A stretch of DNA of 64,000 bases from Ch67 sp964491665 (GTDB lineage Bacteria > Pseudomonadota > Gammaproteobacteria > Pseudomonadales > Ketobacteraceae): NCBI GenBank assembly GCA_964491665.1, contig CAZBII010000002.1:20975-84974 (forward strand), read 5' to 3'. Position numbers and translations under genes: made by a program. Below the pieces are notes generated by a model. It was not told where the DNA came from. It searched no databases and was given only the letters and a program-made list of their open reading frames with translations. Shown in pieces: positions 33,594-42,634 of this stretch. Numbering within the stretch: the first letter of the stretch is position 1; each line of letters begins with the position of its first letter.

Positions 33594-34874
33594 ATGACCC
33601 GTTCCGAAACCCTGTTTGCTGCTGCCCAACAACACATTCCCGGTGGCGTGAACAGCCCCGTGCGCGCATTCCGGGGCGTCGGCGGCTCGCCTATTTTCTT
33701 CAAGGCCGGTAACGGCGCCTGGCTGGTGGACGAAGACGACCGCCGCTACATCGACTATGTCGGCTCGTGGGGCCCGATGATCCTGGGACACTGCAATCCG
33801 GCCATCGTCAAAGCCGTGCAGGACGCCGCCGCGCGCGGCCTGAGTTTCGGCGCCCCCACCGCCATCGAAGTGGAAATGGCCAACCGCGTCTGCTCGATCT
33901 TCCCCGGCATGGACATGGTGCGCATGGTCAGCTCCGGCACCGAGGCCACCATGTCCGCCATCCGGCTGGCCCGTGGCTACACCGGTCGCGACAAGATCGT
34001 GAAATTCGAAGGCTGCTACCACGGCCACGCCGATTCCCTGCTGGTGAAAGCCGGCTCCGGCGCCCTGACACTGGGCGTGCCCAACTCCCCCGGCGTACCC
34101 GCCAGCCTGGCCGAGCACACACTGACACTGGAATACAACAACGCGGCGCAGGTGCGGGAACTGTTTTCCGCCATGGGCAGCCAGATCGCCTGCATCATCG
34201 TCGAGCCGGTGGCGGGCAACATGAACTGCATTCCGCCGGAAAAGGGTTTTCTGGAATGCCTGCGGGAAGTGTGCGACCAGTCCGGCGCGGTGCTGATTCT
34301 GGATGAGGTGATGACCGGCTTCCGCGTCGGCCTGCAGGGTGCGCAGGGCTACTACAACATCCAGCCCGACCTGACCACTCTGGGCAAGGTGATTGGCGGC
34401 GGCATGCCAGTGGGTGCGTTTGGCGGCAAGCGCCAGATCATGGAAAAGATTGCGCCGACCGGACCGGTGTATCAGGCCGGCACGCTGTCGGGCAATCCGG
34501 TGGCGATGGCGGCGGGTCTGGCGATGCTGGATGCAGTGTCCCAGCCTGGATTTTATGAAGCCCTGACGCAGAAAACGGAAAAGCTGATGGCGGGATTGCG
34601 CAGTGCCGCGCAGGAAGCGGGTATTCCGCTCACCACCAATCAGGTCGGCGGCATGTTCGGCTTTTTCTTCAGCGACGAGAAAAACATCAGCCGCTTCGCC
34701 CAGGTCACCCGTTGCGATATCGCCCGCTTCCAGAAGTTCTATCACGGCATGCTGCAGGAAGGTGTGTATCTGGCGCCGAGCGCGTATGAAGCGGGCTTTG
34801 TGTCAGCCGCTCACACCGACGCGGAACTGGAGCAGACCATTGCAGCGGCACGCAAGGTATTCAAGGCGCTGTAA
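33594..34874 (+). CDS. hemL: Glutamate-1-semialdehyde 2,1-aminomutase
   Basis: 426 residues from the ATG at 33594, the normal HemL length; the frame is open upstream through the tandem repeat but that part is not protein-like. It makes 5-aminolevulinate from glutamate-1-semialdehyde with PLP, the second C5-pathway step to heme. Recognisable parts are H-I-P-G-G-V-N-S-P-V-R-A-F at the N-terminus, S-S-G-T-E-A-T-M-S-A, and the PLP-lysine region T-L-G-K-V-I-G-G-G-M-P-V-G-A-F-G-G near 264. It follows thiE and converges with the EamA gene, overlapping its end by 14 bases. Confidence 0.96.
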   Translation: MTRSETLFAAAQQHIPGGVNSPVRAFRGVGGSPIFFKAGNGAWLVDEDDRRYIDYVGSWGPMILGHCNPAIVKAVQDAAARGLSFGAPTAIEVEMANRVCSIFPGMDMVRMVSSGTEATMSAIRLARGYTGRDKIVKFEGCYHGHADSLLVKAGSGALTLGVPNSPGVPASLAEHTLTLEYNNAAQVRELFSAMGSQIACIIVEPVAGNMNCIPPEKGFLECLREVCDQSGAVLILDEVMTGFRVGLQGAQGYYNIQPDLTTLGKVIGGGMPVGAFGGKRQIMEKIAPTGPVYQAGTLSGNPVAMAAGLAMLDAVSQPGFYEALTQKTEKLMAGLRSAAQEAGIPLTTNQVGGMFGFFFSDEKNISRFAQVTRCDIARFQKFYHGMLQEGVYLAPSAYEAGFVSAAHTDAELEQTIAAARKVFKAL

Positions 34875-35817
34875 CATCCTCCCGGGCCGGCGGCACCCTT
34901 GCTGCCGGTCCCGACGCCCAGGCCCCCACGAACGCACCGAGTGACACCAGCACCACCCCCGCCAGCGCCGCCGGAGTCAGCGTTTCCTCCAGCAGCAGCA
35001 CCGCCAGCACAGTCCCGGTGGCCGGCACCAGCGACATCAGCACCGCCACCCGGCTCGCGCCCAGATATTCCACCGCGCGGGCGAAGGTGTACATTGCCAC
35101 GCACACCACGATCGCGCCCTGGAAAAACGCCTGCGTGAGCGATTCGTGCAGCGGCGCCGCCAGCAGGTTTTTCGGCAGGAACAGGACATACACCGGCAGG
35201 TAAAGCAGCGCCGACATCGCCACCACGCCCAGCATCACGTCAAAGGCGCGGCCGTTCCAGTAGCGGATCAACGCGGTGAACAGCGCCCAGCTGAGACTGG
35301 CCCCGACAAACAGCAGATCGCCCCGCAACACGCTGAAGGCGCCGGACGCCAGCGCACCCTGAATGCTTTCGTAACCCAGCCCGATCACACCGGCCGCAAT
35401 CAGCAGCAGTCCGATCACCCGGTTGCGCTGCGGCCTCTCCCGCAACAGCCACCACACCGCCACCGTCGTGGCAAACGGCAGCAGACCGGACACCAGCACG
35501 GCGCCATGGGTGGCCGGCGCAAAATAGAAGCCGCTGTACACCAGCAACGGGTAGGCCACACCGGCCACCAACGCGAAGGAAAAGGTCTGATAAAGCGGCA
35601 GTTGCCGGCGGGAACGGTCCAGCAGACGCGGCAGCCACCAGGGACTCAGCAGCAGCGCCGCCGTGCCGGTGCGCAGGGCCGCGATGTCGAAGGCGGTGAG
35701 GGAACTCTTGCCACCCAGGCGCGACATCACCAGAAAGCCGGCCCAGATCAGGATGGTGACTGCGACAAACAGATAGCCTGTACGCCGGGATTGGGAAGCG
35801 GAGTCGGGGGCATTCAT
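34861..35817 (-). CDS. EamA/DMT-family transporter
   Basis: 318 residues from the ATG at 35817 with ten membrane helices in two EamA repeats, the standard drug/metabolite transporter size. L-R-T-G-T-A-A-L-L-L and the second-half L-V-P-A-T-G-T-V-L-A-V-L-L-L-E-E-T-L-T are typical. A longer in-frame start at 35868 is unlikely. Such proteins export amino acids, nucleobases or other metabolites; the substrate cannot be read from sequence. Its 3' end overlaps hemL tail to tail. Confidence 0.9.
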   Translation of the reverse strand: MNAPDSASQSRRTGYLFVAVTILIWAGFLVMSRLGGKSSLTAFDIAALRTGTAALLLSPWWLPRLLDRSRRQLPLYQTFSFALVAGVAYPLLVYSGFYFAPATHGAVLVSGLLPFATTVAVWWLLRERPQRNRVIGLLLIAAGVIGLGYESIQGALASGAFSVLRGDLLFVGASLSWALFTALIRYWNGRAFDVMLGVVAMSALLYLPVYVLFLPKNLLAAPLHESLTQAFFQGAIVVCVAMYTFARAVEYLGASRVAVLMSLVPATGTVLAVLLLEETLTPAALAGVVLVSLGAFVGAWASGPAARVPPAREDVTAP

Positions 35818-35884
35818 GGGGAAGCGTCCTGTCGCGGAGGCCGCGCAGTATAACGCATTCCGTGCCATTCCCCCCGTGAGCGTG

Positions 35885-35890
35885 TAGAAT
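35885..35890 (+). promoter_or_regulatory. -10 box upstream of the DEAD-box helicase
   Basis: TAGAAT (five of six), preceded directly by TG, about 66 bases before the helicase ATG at 35956. The -35 position is weak. Confidence 0.3.
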
Positions 35891-35955
35891 GCGTCCCCCC
35901 TGCTTTACTGCTACCCTTATTCCCCTGTGTAGCTCCTTTGAAAGGCCGCGCCAAA

Positions 35956-38310
35956 ATGTCCGAACCCGTTGAAACTCCTGGCTTTGATTCGCTGGGAATG
36001 CCCGATTTTATTCTCAAGACCCTGACGGAACTGGGCTATGAATCGCCCTCACCGATCCAGGCTGCGGCCATTCCGGTGTTCCTCAGCGGCAGCGACCTGA
36101 TCGGCCAGGCCCAGACCGGCACCGGCAAGACCGCCGCTTTCGCCCTGCCAATCCTGGCCCAGCTGGACGACGAAAGCAGCAAACCCCAGGCCCTGATCAT
36201 GACGCCCACCCGCGAACTGGCGATCCAGGTGGCCGAGGCCTTCCAGCGCTACGCGCGCTATCGCAAGCATTTCCGTATCGCCCCCATTTACGGCGGCCAG
36301 GAATTCTACCCGCAGCTGAAACTGCTGAAGCAGGGCGCGCAGGTAGTGGTGGGTACGCCGGGCCGTCTGCTGGATCACCTGCGTCGCGGCACCCTGGACA
36401 TCAGTGCGGTGAAAACCCTGGTGCTGGACGAAGCCGACGAAATGCTGCGCATGGGCTTCATAGAGGACGTGGAAGAAATTCTCGGCCACATGTCCGGCGA
36501 GCAGCAGAACGCGCTGTTTTCCGCCACCATGCCGCCGCCGATCAAACGCATCGCCGACAAATATCTCACCGATCCCCAGCATGTGGTGATCAAGGCCGCC
36601 ACCGCCACCGTCGACCGCATCACGCAGAGTTACTGGATGGTGGATGGCCGGCAGAAACCGGAAGCGCTGCGCCGCTATCTGGAAACCCGTGAATTCGACG
36701 CCGTGATCGTATTCGTGCGCACCCGCGAGGCGTGCAACGAAGTGGCGGAGAAAGTGAATGCCTGGGGCTACAGCGCCGAAGCCATTCACGGTGCCGTCAG
36801 CCAGAACGTGCGCGAGAAAACCATCCAGCGCCTGAAGCAGGCCAAGTTCGACGTGCTGGTGGCGACCGACGTCGCCGCCCGTGGTCTGGACGTGGACCGT
36901 TTCAGCCACGTGGTGAACTACGACATTCCCTACGACAGCGAATCCTACGTGCACCGCATCGGTCGCACCGGTCGTGCCGGCCGCACCGGCGAGGCCGTGC
37001 TGTTCGTCACCCATCGCGAAACCCGCCTGCTGCAGATCATCGAACGCCACATCCGGCAGAAAATCGAACGCGCAACCATGCCCAACCAGCACCACGTGCT
37101 GCAGCAGCGCATCGAGCGTTTCAAGCAGCGTGTGATTGCCGCAGCCACCGAAACGCCATCGCCGCTGATGCACTCGATCGTCGAGCAGCTGGCGCAGGAA
37201 ATGGAAGTCGAACATGAGCAGCTGTGTGCGCTGCTGGTGCACATGCTGCAGGCCGAACTGCCGCTGGAACCGAAAGAAAATGTGCGTGAATTTGCCGAGC
37301 GCGACGGCGGCAAGCGCGAGCGCGGCGAACGCGAAGGTCGCGGTGAGCGGGAAGGTCGTGGCGAACGCCGCGAGCGCGAATACGACGAAACTCCGATCGA
37401 ACACAAACCGATGCCGCTGAAGGATTTTCCCGACATCGAAATGGAACGCTTCCGCATCGAAGTGGGCAAGAAACACGGCGCCAAGCCTGGCGACATCGTG
37501 GGCGCAATTGCCAACGAACTGGAGCTGGAAAGCAGCTACATCGGCGAGATCAACATGCGCGGCGAATACTCTACCGTGGACCTGCCGGAAGGCATGCCGA
37601 AGGAATTGCTGGGCCAGCTGAAAACTATCCGCGTGCGCCAGCAGCAACTGCGCGCCACCCGCTATGGCAAGGAAGAACCGGGCAAAGCCAACCGTGCCTA
37701 TGCTGATCGCGACGAAGCGCCGCGCAAGAAGAAATTTGACAAGTCTGGCGGCGAAGGCAGCTTCCGCGACCGCCCCGCACGGGAAAAACCGGCCCGGGAA
37801 AAACCGTTTCGCGAGAAGTCATTCCGGGAAGACACAGCAGCAGAAAACGAATCCTTCGTTGAGAAACCCGCTTTCCGCGCGGAGTCTCGCGCCGAATCCC
37901 GCAACGAACCGCGTGCCGAACCCAACCCGGAAGCCGATGCGCTGATGGAGAGCTTCACCCGCGAACGTCCGGAGAAGAAAAAGTTTTCCCTGGAAAAACG
38001 TCCGCAGGAAAAAACCGGCAACGACAAGCCGGCGGGAAAAATTTCCTACAAGGAAAAAGCTGCACCGGAGAAGAAACCCTTCAAGGAAAAGAAATTCCGC
38101 GAGAGTTCATTCCGCGACAAGCCGGCAAAGGAAGGCTCCTTCAAGGACAAACCTTTCAAGGAAAAGCCGTTCAAGGACAAACCGGCCAAGGACAAGTCTT
38201 TCAAAGACCGTCCCGCCAAGGACAAGCCAGGAAAAGACAAGCCATTCCGGGAAAAATCCTTTGGTGACAAGCCCGCCTTCAAGGGTAAGCCCAAACCGAA
38301 GAAGTACTGA
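35956..38310 (+). CDS. DEAD-box RNA helicase, DeaD/CsdA type, with long charged tail
   Basis: 784 residues from the ATG at 35956. Helicase core at about 10-400: A-Q-T-G-T-G-K-T (I), P-T-R-E-L-A (Ia), D-E-A-D (II), S-A-T (III) and H-R-I-G-R-T-G-R-A-G (VI). A DbpA/CsdA-type RNA-binding domain follows at about 490-570 (M-E-R-F-R-I-E-V-G-K-K-H-G-A to I-R-V-R). The remaining 200 residues are disordered and repeat F-K-[DE]-K-P, P-A-K-D-K and F-R-E-K units, ending K-P-K-K-Y. The core should unwind rRNA and mRNA structures during ribosome assembly and cold growth. The tail is longer than in E. coli CsdA (629 residues). Confidence 0.95.
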   Translation: MSEPVETPGFDSLGMPDFILKTLTELGYESPSPIQAAAIPVFLSGSDLIGQAQTGTGKTAAFALPILAQLDDESSKPQALIMTPTRELAIQVAEAFQRYARYRKHFRIAPIYGGQEFYPQLKLLKQGAQVVVGTPGRLLDHLRRGTLDISAVKTLVLDEADEMLRMGFIEDVEEILGHMSGEQQNALFSATMPPPIKRIADKYLTDPQHVVIKAATATVDRITQSYWMVDGRQKPEALRRYLETREFDAVIVFVRTREACNEVAEKVNAWGYSAEAIHGAVSQNVREKTIQRLKQAKFDVLVATDVAARGLDVDRFSHVVNYDIPYDSESYVHRIGRTGRAGRTGEAVLFVTHRETRLLQIIERHIRQKIERATMPNQHHVLQQRIERFKQRVIAAATETPSPLMHSIVEQLAQEMEVEHEQLCALLVHMLQAELPLEPKENVREFAERDGGKRERGEREGRGEREGRGERREREYDETPIEHKPMPLKDFPDIEMERFRIEVGKKHGAKPGDIVGAIANELELESSYIGEINMRGEYSTVDLPEGMPKELLGQLKTIRVRQQQLRATRYGKEEPGKANRAYADRDEAPRKKKFDKSGGEGSFRDRPAREKPAREKPFREKSFREDTAAENESFVEKPAFRAESRAESRNEPRAEPNPEADALMESFTRERPEKKKFSLEKRPQEKTGNDKPAGKISYKEKAAPEKKPFKEKKFRESSFRDKPAKEGSFKDKPFKEKPFKDKPAKDKSFKDRPAKDKPGKDKPFREKSFGDKPAFKGKPKPKKY

Positions 38311-38311
38311 C

Positions 38312-38341
38312 AAAAAGCCCCGCACATGCGGGGCTTTTTTT
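38312..38341. terminator. Bidirectional intrinsic terminator
   Basis: Stem AGCCCCGC/GCGGGGCT with an ACAT loop, A run before and seven T after; it lies just after the helicase stop and 36 bases from the end of the convergent TPR lipoprotein gene. Confidence 0.9.
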
Positions 38342-38376
38342 GAATGCTCTACCAACAGCGATTGCGCAGGTGTCGC

Positions 38377-38946
38377 CTACCAGCCCCGCGCTTTCTGTCG
38401 CGCTGCCGCCGCGCCATTGCGATCGCCGTTGGCTTCCTTGGCGTCGGCGATCACATTCCAGGCCTCGGCGCGCGCATCGGCTGCGGCGCCACTGCCCGCC
38501 GGCAGCAGGGAAATCGCGCGATTGGCCATCTGGATTGCGTTGTTGTTGTCGCCCATCGCCAGACGGGTTTTCGCCAGCGCCAGATAGAGTGCGGACGAAC
38601 GCGGCGCCATGCGGATGCCGCGTTCGAAATTGTTGGCGGCACTGCCGTAATCACCGCGCTGATACAGCGTCTTGCCTTCCCGCAGCAGCACATCGGCCGC
38701 ACTCACGCCAGTGCTGTTGGGCGAATAGGTCACGGTAGAAGGACGCCGCGCAGTAGGCGACTGGGACGCCGGACGGGTCGGCGTAACGGTACCGCGGGAA
38801 TCGCCAGGGGTCGGCATCAACACGGCACCACTGTTCGGCGCCGGTGTGTGCCAACCGGTGTCCTCCGGTGTCTCCACCGTCGACGTCGGTTGCACGGCGC
38901 AACCGGCCAGTCCACACAGCAGCAGGATCAGGATTCCACTACGCAT
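38377..38946 (-). CDS. TPR-containing lipoprotein
   Basis: 189 residues. Signal with lipobox L-A-G-C (Cys16), a Pro/Thr/Ser-rich disordered spacer to about residue 80, then two tetratricopeptide-type units (L-Y-Q-R-G-D-Y-G-S-A-A-N-N-F-E-R-G and A-L-Y-L-A-L-A-K-T-R-L-A-M-G-D). It lies 29 bases downstream of the PBP1b gene on the same strand. This position suggests a helper of peptidoglycan synthesis, comparable in idea with the Pseudomonas lipoprotein activators of PBP1b, but the sequence likeness was not tested. Confidence 0.8.
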   Translation of the reverse strand: MRSGILILLLCGLAGCAVQPTSTVETPEDTGWHTPAPNSGAVLMPTPGDSRGTVTPTRPASQSPTARRPSTVTYSPNSTGVSAADVLLREGKTLYQRGDYGSAANNFERGIRMAPRSSALYLALAKTRLAMGDNNNAIQMANRAISLLPAGSGAAADARAEAWNVIADAKEANGDRNGAAAARQKARGW

Positions 38947-38975
38947 CTTCGCTCCATTCCATCATGCATTAACAA

Positions 38976-41396
38976 TCATTCGTCCGGATTCACCAGACCG
39001 CGAAACCAGTTGAACATGCGGCCGCCGGCGTTGCAGGGCACACTCTGCTGCGGAATCGATTCGATCCGCATCGGCACCTCGATGGCGCCGGGGCAATGCT
39101 CATCGGTCTGCGCCCGCTGCAACGGATCGATCCAGACCCATTCCACATCGTCGGGCTGGTTCAGTTCCAGTGGCTGCAACGCCAGCTTCGAGAACGTCTG
39201 GTTCCACACGCGCAGCGCGCCGCTGGCACCGGTGAGCGGAGTTTTCTCGTTGTCGTCGCGGCCCATCCACACCACGCCCAGATAGTTGCCGGAGAAGCCG
39301 GCGAACCAGCTGTCGCGCTGATCGTTGCTGGTGCCGGTCTTGCCCGCCAGATTGTACGACGGCGCGATGAAGGAATTGGCACTGCGGGCAGTGCCACTGC
39401 GAATCACTTCCTGCATGGCATGGGTCAGCGCATAAATATCTGCGGGCGCGAAACGCTGCTGCACTTCCAGATCGTAACGCTGCAGGGGTTTGCCGTCGGC
39501 ATTCAATACCGAACGCACGCTGCGCAGGTGCGTGTTGAATCCTTCCGAGGCAATGGTCTGGTACATCTGCGCCACCTCGAACGGCGACAGGTCCACCGAG
39601 CCCAGTGCCAGCGCCGGCACCGGATCAATCGGGCGCGGCGCACCCAGGCGCTTCATCACGTCCGCCACGTTGGCCGGCCCCACTTCCAGCGCCAGCCGCA
39701 CGGTGGCCAGGTTGTAGGAGTTGGCCAGCGCGTTGACCATGGGCACTTCGCCGTGGGCCTGGTGATCGTAGTTCTCGGGGCTCCAGATCTTGCCGCCGGA
39801 CAGTTTGTGCTGCAGCGGCTCGTCCTGCAGGATCGTCGCCAGCGTGTAGCCCTTTTCCAGCGCTGCCAGATACACCGGCGGCTTGGCCAGCGAGCCGATC
39901 GGCCGCATGGCATCCAGCGCGCGGTTGAAGCCTTCATAGCGGAAGGAACGGCCGCCCACCATTGCCACCACTTCGCCAGTGTTGCTGGCGGTGATCACGC
40001 CGGCCGCTTCCAGATTTTCCACCCGTTTGCCAAAGGATTTTTCCAGCTGGGCGGTCTGCTGTTCCACCGCTTTTTCCAGCTGCTCCTGCGCCCACGGGTC
40101 GAGGGTGGTGAACACGCGCAGACCTTCGGAGCGCAGGTCTTCATCCTGATAATCCTGCTTCAGCTGACGCTTGATTAGATCGAGGAACGCCGGATAGCGG
40201 GCATCGTCATACAGCGGCTTCTTGATCACGCCCAGCGGCTTTTTCAGGGCGAAATCGTAATCGGCGTCATTGATCACGCCCTGCTCCAGCATCACTTTCA
40301 GCACCTGATTGCGCCGCTCCAGCGAGCGCTCGGCGTGGCGGCGCGGATCGTACCAGCTGGGGCCTTTCACCAGCCCGATCAGCAGCGCCACCTGATCGGC
40401 TTTCAGCTCCCGCAGCGGCTGGCCGAAATAGAACAGGCTGGCGCTGCCGAAACCGTAAATGCCGCGCTTGCCCGCCTGCCCCAGATAAACTTCGTTCAGA
40501 TAGGCTTCGAGAATTTCGTCCTTGGAATAATGCGCGTCCAGCAGTACCGCCATGACGGCCTCGGTGCCCTTGCGCACCAGCGAGCGCTCGCTGGACAGGT
40601 AGAAGTTTTTCACCAGCTGCTGGGTCAGCGTGCTACCGCCCTGGCGCACGGAGCCGGAGGTGACGTTGGTGAACAGCGCCCGGCCAATACCGCGCAGCGA
40701 CAAACCAAAGTGGGAATAGAAATCGCGGTCTTCCACGGCGATGAGTGAGTTGACCAGCAGCTTCGGCACCTGCTCCAGCTTCACCAGCACGCGGTCTTCG
40801 TTGTGGGCCGGGTAGATGCCACCCACCAGCGCCGGCTCCAGCCGCACAATGGCGCCGGTCTTGCCGTCGCTGGTCAGCCCTTCTACCCGGCCGTGATCCA
40901 GCATGAAACGCACCTGATGGGGTTTTTCCGCGCCTTCCCAGGTATCAAATCCGCGGGTGCCGATCTGGAAAGTGTTGCCATTGCGGATGAAGGCGCCGGT
41001 CTCGGGCTGCTTGGCATTGACCAGCCGGTAGTTGAGCAGGCTCAGTTCCCAGGACAGCTGCGCCTCGGCCAGTTGCTGGCCGTCATAGAGTTCGAGGGGA
41101 CGGGCAAACACCTTGGCCGGAATGGCCCAGCGCTTGCCTTCGAAATGCTGGGTGATGCGGGCGTCCAGATAGGCTACCCCAATGCCGCCCAGCACGATGC
41201 CAATCAGCCCCAGCTTGAACAGCAGTCCACCCCAGCGCCGCAGGAACGATTTGCCCTTGCCACCCTTTCCACCCTTGCCCTTCTTGGCGGCCGGCTTGCG
41301 CACGGGCTGCTTCACGCCGGACGCTTTCGGCTTGGTCGTGGCCTTTTTTTTCGGCCCGGCGCGCCTTACCGGCGCACGCTTGCTGGACTGCGACAC
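38976..41396 (-). CDS. mrcB: Penicillin-binding protein 1B (bifunctional transglycosylase/transpeptidase)
   Basis: 806 residues. A Lys/Ala/Gly-rich cytoplasmic tail (1-50) and one membrane helix (about 55-75) precede a UB2H-like region and the GT51 glycosyltransferase (E-D-R-D-F-Y-S-H-F-G and G-G-S-T-L-T-Q-Q-L-V-K-N). The transpeptidase has S-L-A-K (SxxK), S-Y-N (SxN) and K-T-G-T. It polymerises and cross-links peptidoglycan from lipid II in the periplasm. The UB2H region and placement of motifs favour PBP1b over PBP1a. The TPR lipoprotein follows it closely. Confidence 0.94.
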   Translation of the reverse strand: MSQSSKRAPVRRAGPKKKATTKPKASGVKQPVRKPAAKKGKGGKGGKGKSFLRRWGGLLFKLGLIGIVLGGIGVAYLDARITQHFEGKRWAIPAKVFARPLELYDGQQLAEAQLSWELSLLNYRLVNAKQPETGAFIRNGNTFQIGTRGFDTWEGAEKPHQVRFMLDHGRVEGLTSDGKTGAIVRLEPALVGGIYPAHNEDRVLVKLEQVPKLLVNSLIAVEDRDFYSHFGLSLRGIGRALFTNVTSGSVRQGGSTLTQQLVKNFYLSSERSLVRKGTEAVMAVLLDAHYSKDEILEAYLNEVYLGQAGKRGIYGFGSASLFYFGQPLRELKADQVALLIGLVKGPSWYDPRRHAERSLERRNQVLKVMLEQGVINDADYDFALKKPLGVIKKPLYDDARYPAFLDLIKRQLKQDYQDEDLRSEGLRVFTTLDPWAQEQLEKAVEQQTAQLEKSFGKRVENLEAAGVITASNTGEVVAMVGGRSFRYEGFNRALDAMRPIGSLAKPPVYLAALEKGYTLATILQDEPLQHKLSGGKIWSPENYDHQAHGEVPMVNALANSYNLATVRLALEVGPANVADVMKRLGAPRPIDPVPALALGSVDLSPFEVAQMYQTIASEGFNTHLRSVRSVLNADGKPLQRYDLEVQQRFAPADIYALTHAMQEVIRSGTARSANSFIAPSYNLAGKTGTSNDQRDSWFAGFSGNYLGVVWMGRDDNEKTPLTGASGALRVWNQTFSKLALQPLELNQPDDVEWVWIDPLQRAQTDEHCPGAIEVPMRIESIPQQSVPCNAGGRMFNWFRGLVNPDE

Positions 41397-41543
41397 AGGA
41401 TCAAACCCCTACTGGTCTACCACCGTGTTCCCCCGGGCGGGGCCGCGCATTCCGGCCCGCACTTCGGAACTGATCTTTTACAAAAAGGCGGGTAGTATAC
41501 GCGCACTGCCCCCATTTCCCCAGTTAACAGGTCCGCAAACAAC

Positions 41544-42521
41544 ATGAAGAAATACGACGTGTACGCCATCGGCAATGCGCTGGTGGACATGGAATTCGCC
41601 ATCGACGACGCCTTCCTGGCCAGCCTGAACATCGACAAGGGCGTGATGACCCTGGTGGACGAAGCCCAGCAGCAGCATCTGTATGAAGCCCTGGCCGGGC
41701 ACACCGGCAAGATGGCCAGCGGCGGCTCGGCGGCCAACACCATCATCGCGGTCAGCCATTTCGGCGGCAACAGCTTTTATTCCTGCAAGGTGGCCAACGA
41801 TCCGGCCGGCGATTTCTACGTGCAGGATCTGGTGAAAGCCGGCGTCGACACCAACCTGCATCGCGAGCGTGACACCGGCACCAGCGGCCGCTGCATCGTC
41901 ATGATCACCCCGGACGCCGAGCGCACCATGCATACCTTCCTCGGCATTTCGGAAAAGGTGTCCGAACAGGAACTGCACCCGGAGGCCATCGCAGCCTCGC
42001 AATACGTCTATCTGGAAGGCTATCTGGTCACCTCCCCCTCGGCGCGCGCCGCGGCCATCAAGGCCCGCCAGATCGCCGAGGGCAAAGGCGTCAAAACCGC
42101 CCTCACCTTCTCCGATCCCAACATGGTGAAATTCTTCCGCGACGGCCTGCAGGACATGGCGGGCGACGGCGTCGACCTGCTGTTCTGCAACCGCCAGGAA
42201 GCCCTGTTCTGGGCGGAAACCGACAGCATCGAGGAAGCCGCCGAGCGCCTGAAACGCACCGCGAAAACCTTTGCCATCACCCTCGGCGGTGAAGGCGCCC
42301 TGCTGTTCGACGGCCAGCAGCTGCTGCAGGTGCCTGCCACTCCGGTCAAGGCGGTGGACACCAACGGCGCGGGTGACATGTTCGCCGGCGCCTTCCTGTA
42401 CGGCCTGACCCACGGCTATGACTTCGCCCGCGCTGGCGCCCTGGCCACCAAGGCTGCCGCGAAACTGGTCACCCAGTTTGGACCCCGCCTCAAACCCGAA
42501 GAACACAAACCCCTGCTGTAA
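41544..42521 (+). CDS. PfkB-family sugar/nucleoside kinase, adenosine-kinase-like
   Basis: 325 residues. N-terminal D-V-Y-A-I-G-N-A-L-V-D and G-G-S-A-A-N-T (substrate side), C-terminal D-T-N-G-A-G-D-M-F-A-G-A-F holding the catalytic Asp and anion hole. This subgroup is generally annotated as adenosine kinase, using ATP to phosphorylate adenosine; other ribosides are possible. Divergent from PBP1b. A strong hairpin follows its stop. Confidence 0.88.
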   Translation: MKKYDVYAIGNALVDMEFAIDDAFLASLNIDKGVMTLVDEAQQQHLYEALAGHTGKMASGGSAANTIIAVSHFGGNSFYSCKVANDPAGDFYVQDLVKAGVDTNLHRERDTGTSGRCIVMITPDAERTMHTFLGISEKVSEQELHPEAIAASQYVYLEGYLVTSPSARAAAIKARQIAEGKGVKTALTFSDPNMVKFFRDGLQDMAGDGVDLLFCNRQEALFWAETDSIEEAAERLKRTAKTFAITLGGEGALLFDGQQLLQVPATPVKAVDTNGAGDMFAGAFLYGLTHGYDFARAGALATKAAAKLVTQFGPRLKPEEHKPLL

Positions 42522-42535
42522 CAGACAGTTGTCGC

Positions 42536-42565
42536 GGTGACCCCGGAAAACGGACCGGGTTCACC
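42536..42565 (+). other. Strong stem-loop between kinase and cNMP-binding gene
   Basis: GGTGACCCCGG and CCGGGTTCACC pair over eleven positions with one mismatch around an eight-base loop. No T run follows, so it is more likely an mRNA-stabilising element or a Rho-assisted end than an intrinsic terminator. It also covers the sequence just before an alternative GTG start for the next gene, making that start unlikely. Confidence 0.5.
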
Positions 42566-42634
42566 GTGGCGGCGCTGCGGATTGTCTACACTGAAGGAAT
42601 CACGGTTCGCGGAAAACCACTGGAAGGCAGTCGC

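Noticed and set aside
37660..38310. DNA repeat array or CRISPR in the helicase tail
   Set aside because: The repetition is at protein level and irregular in DNA; it lies in one long reading frame.
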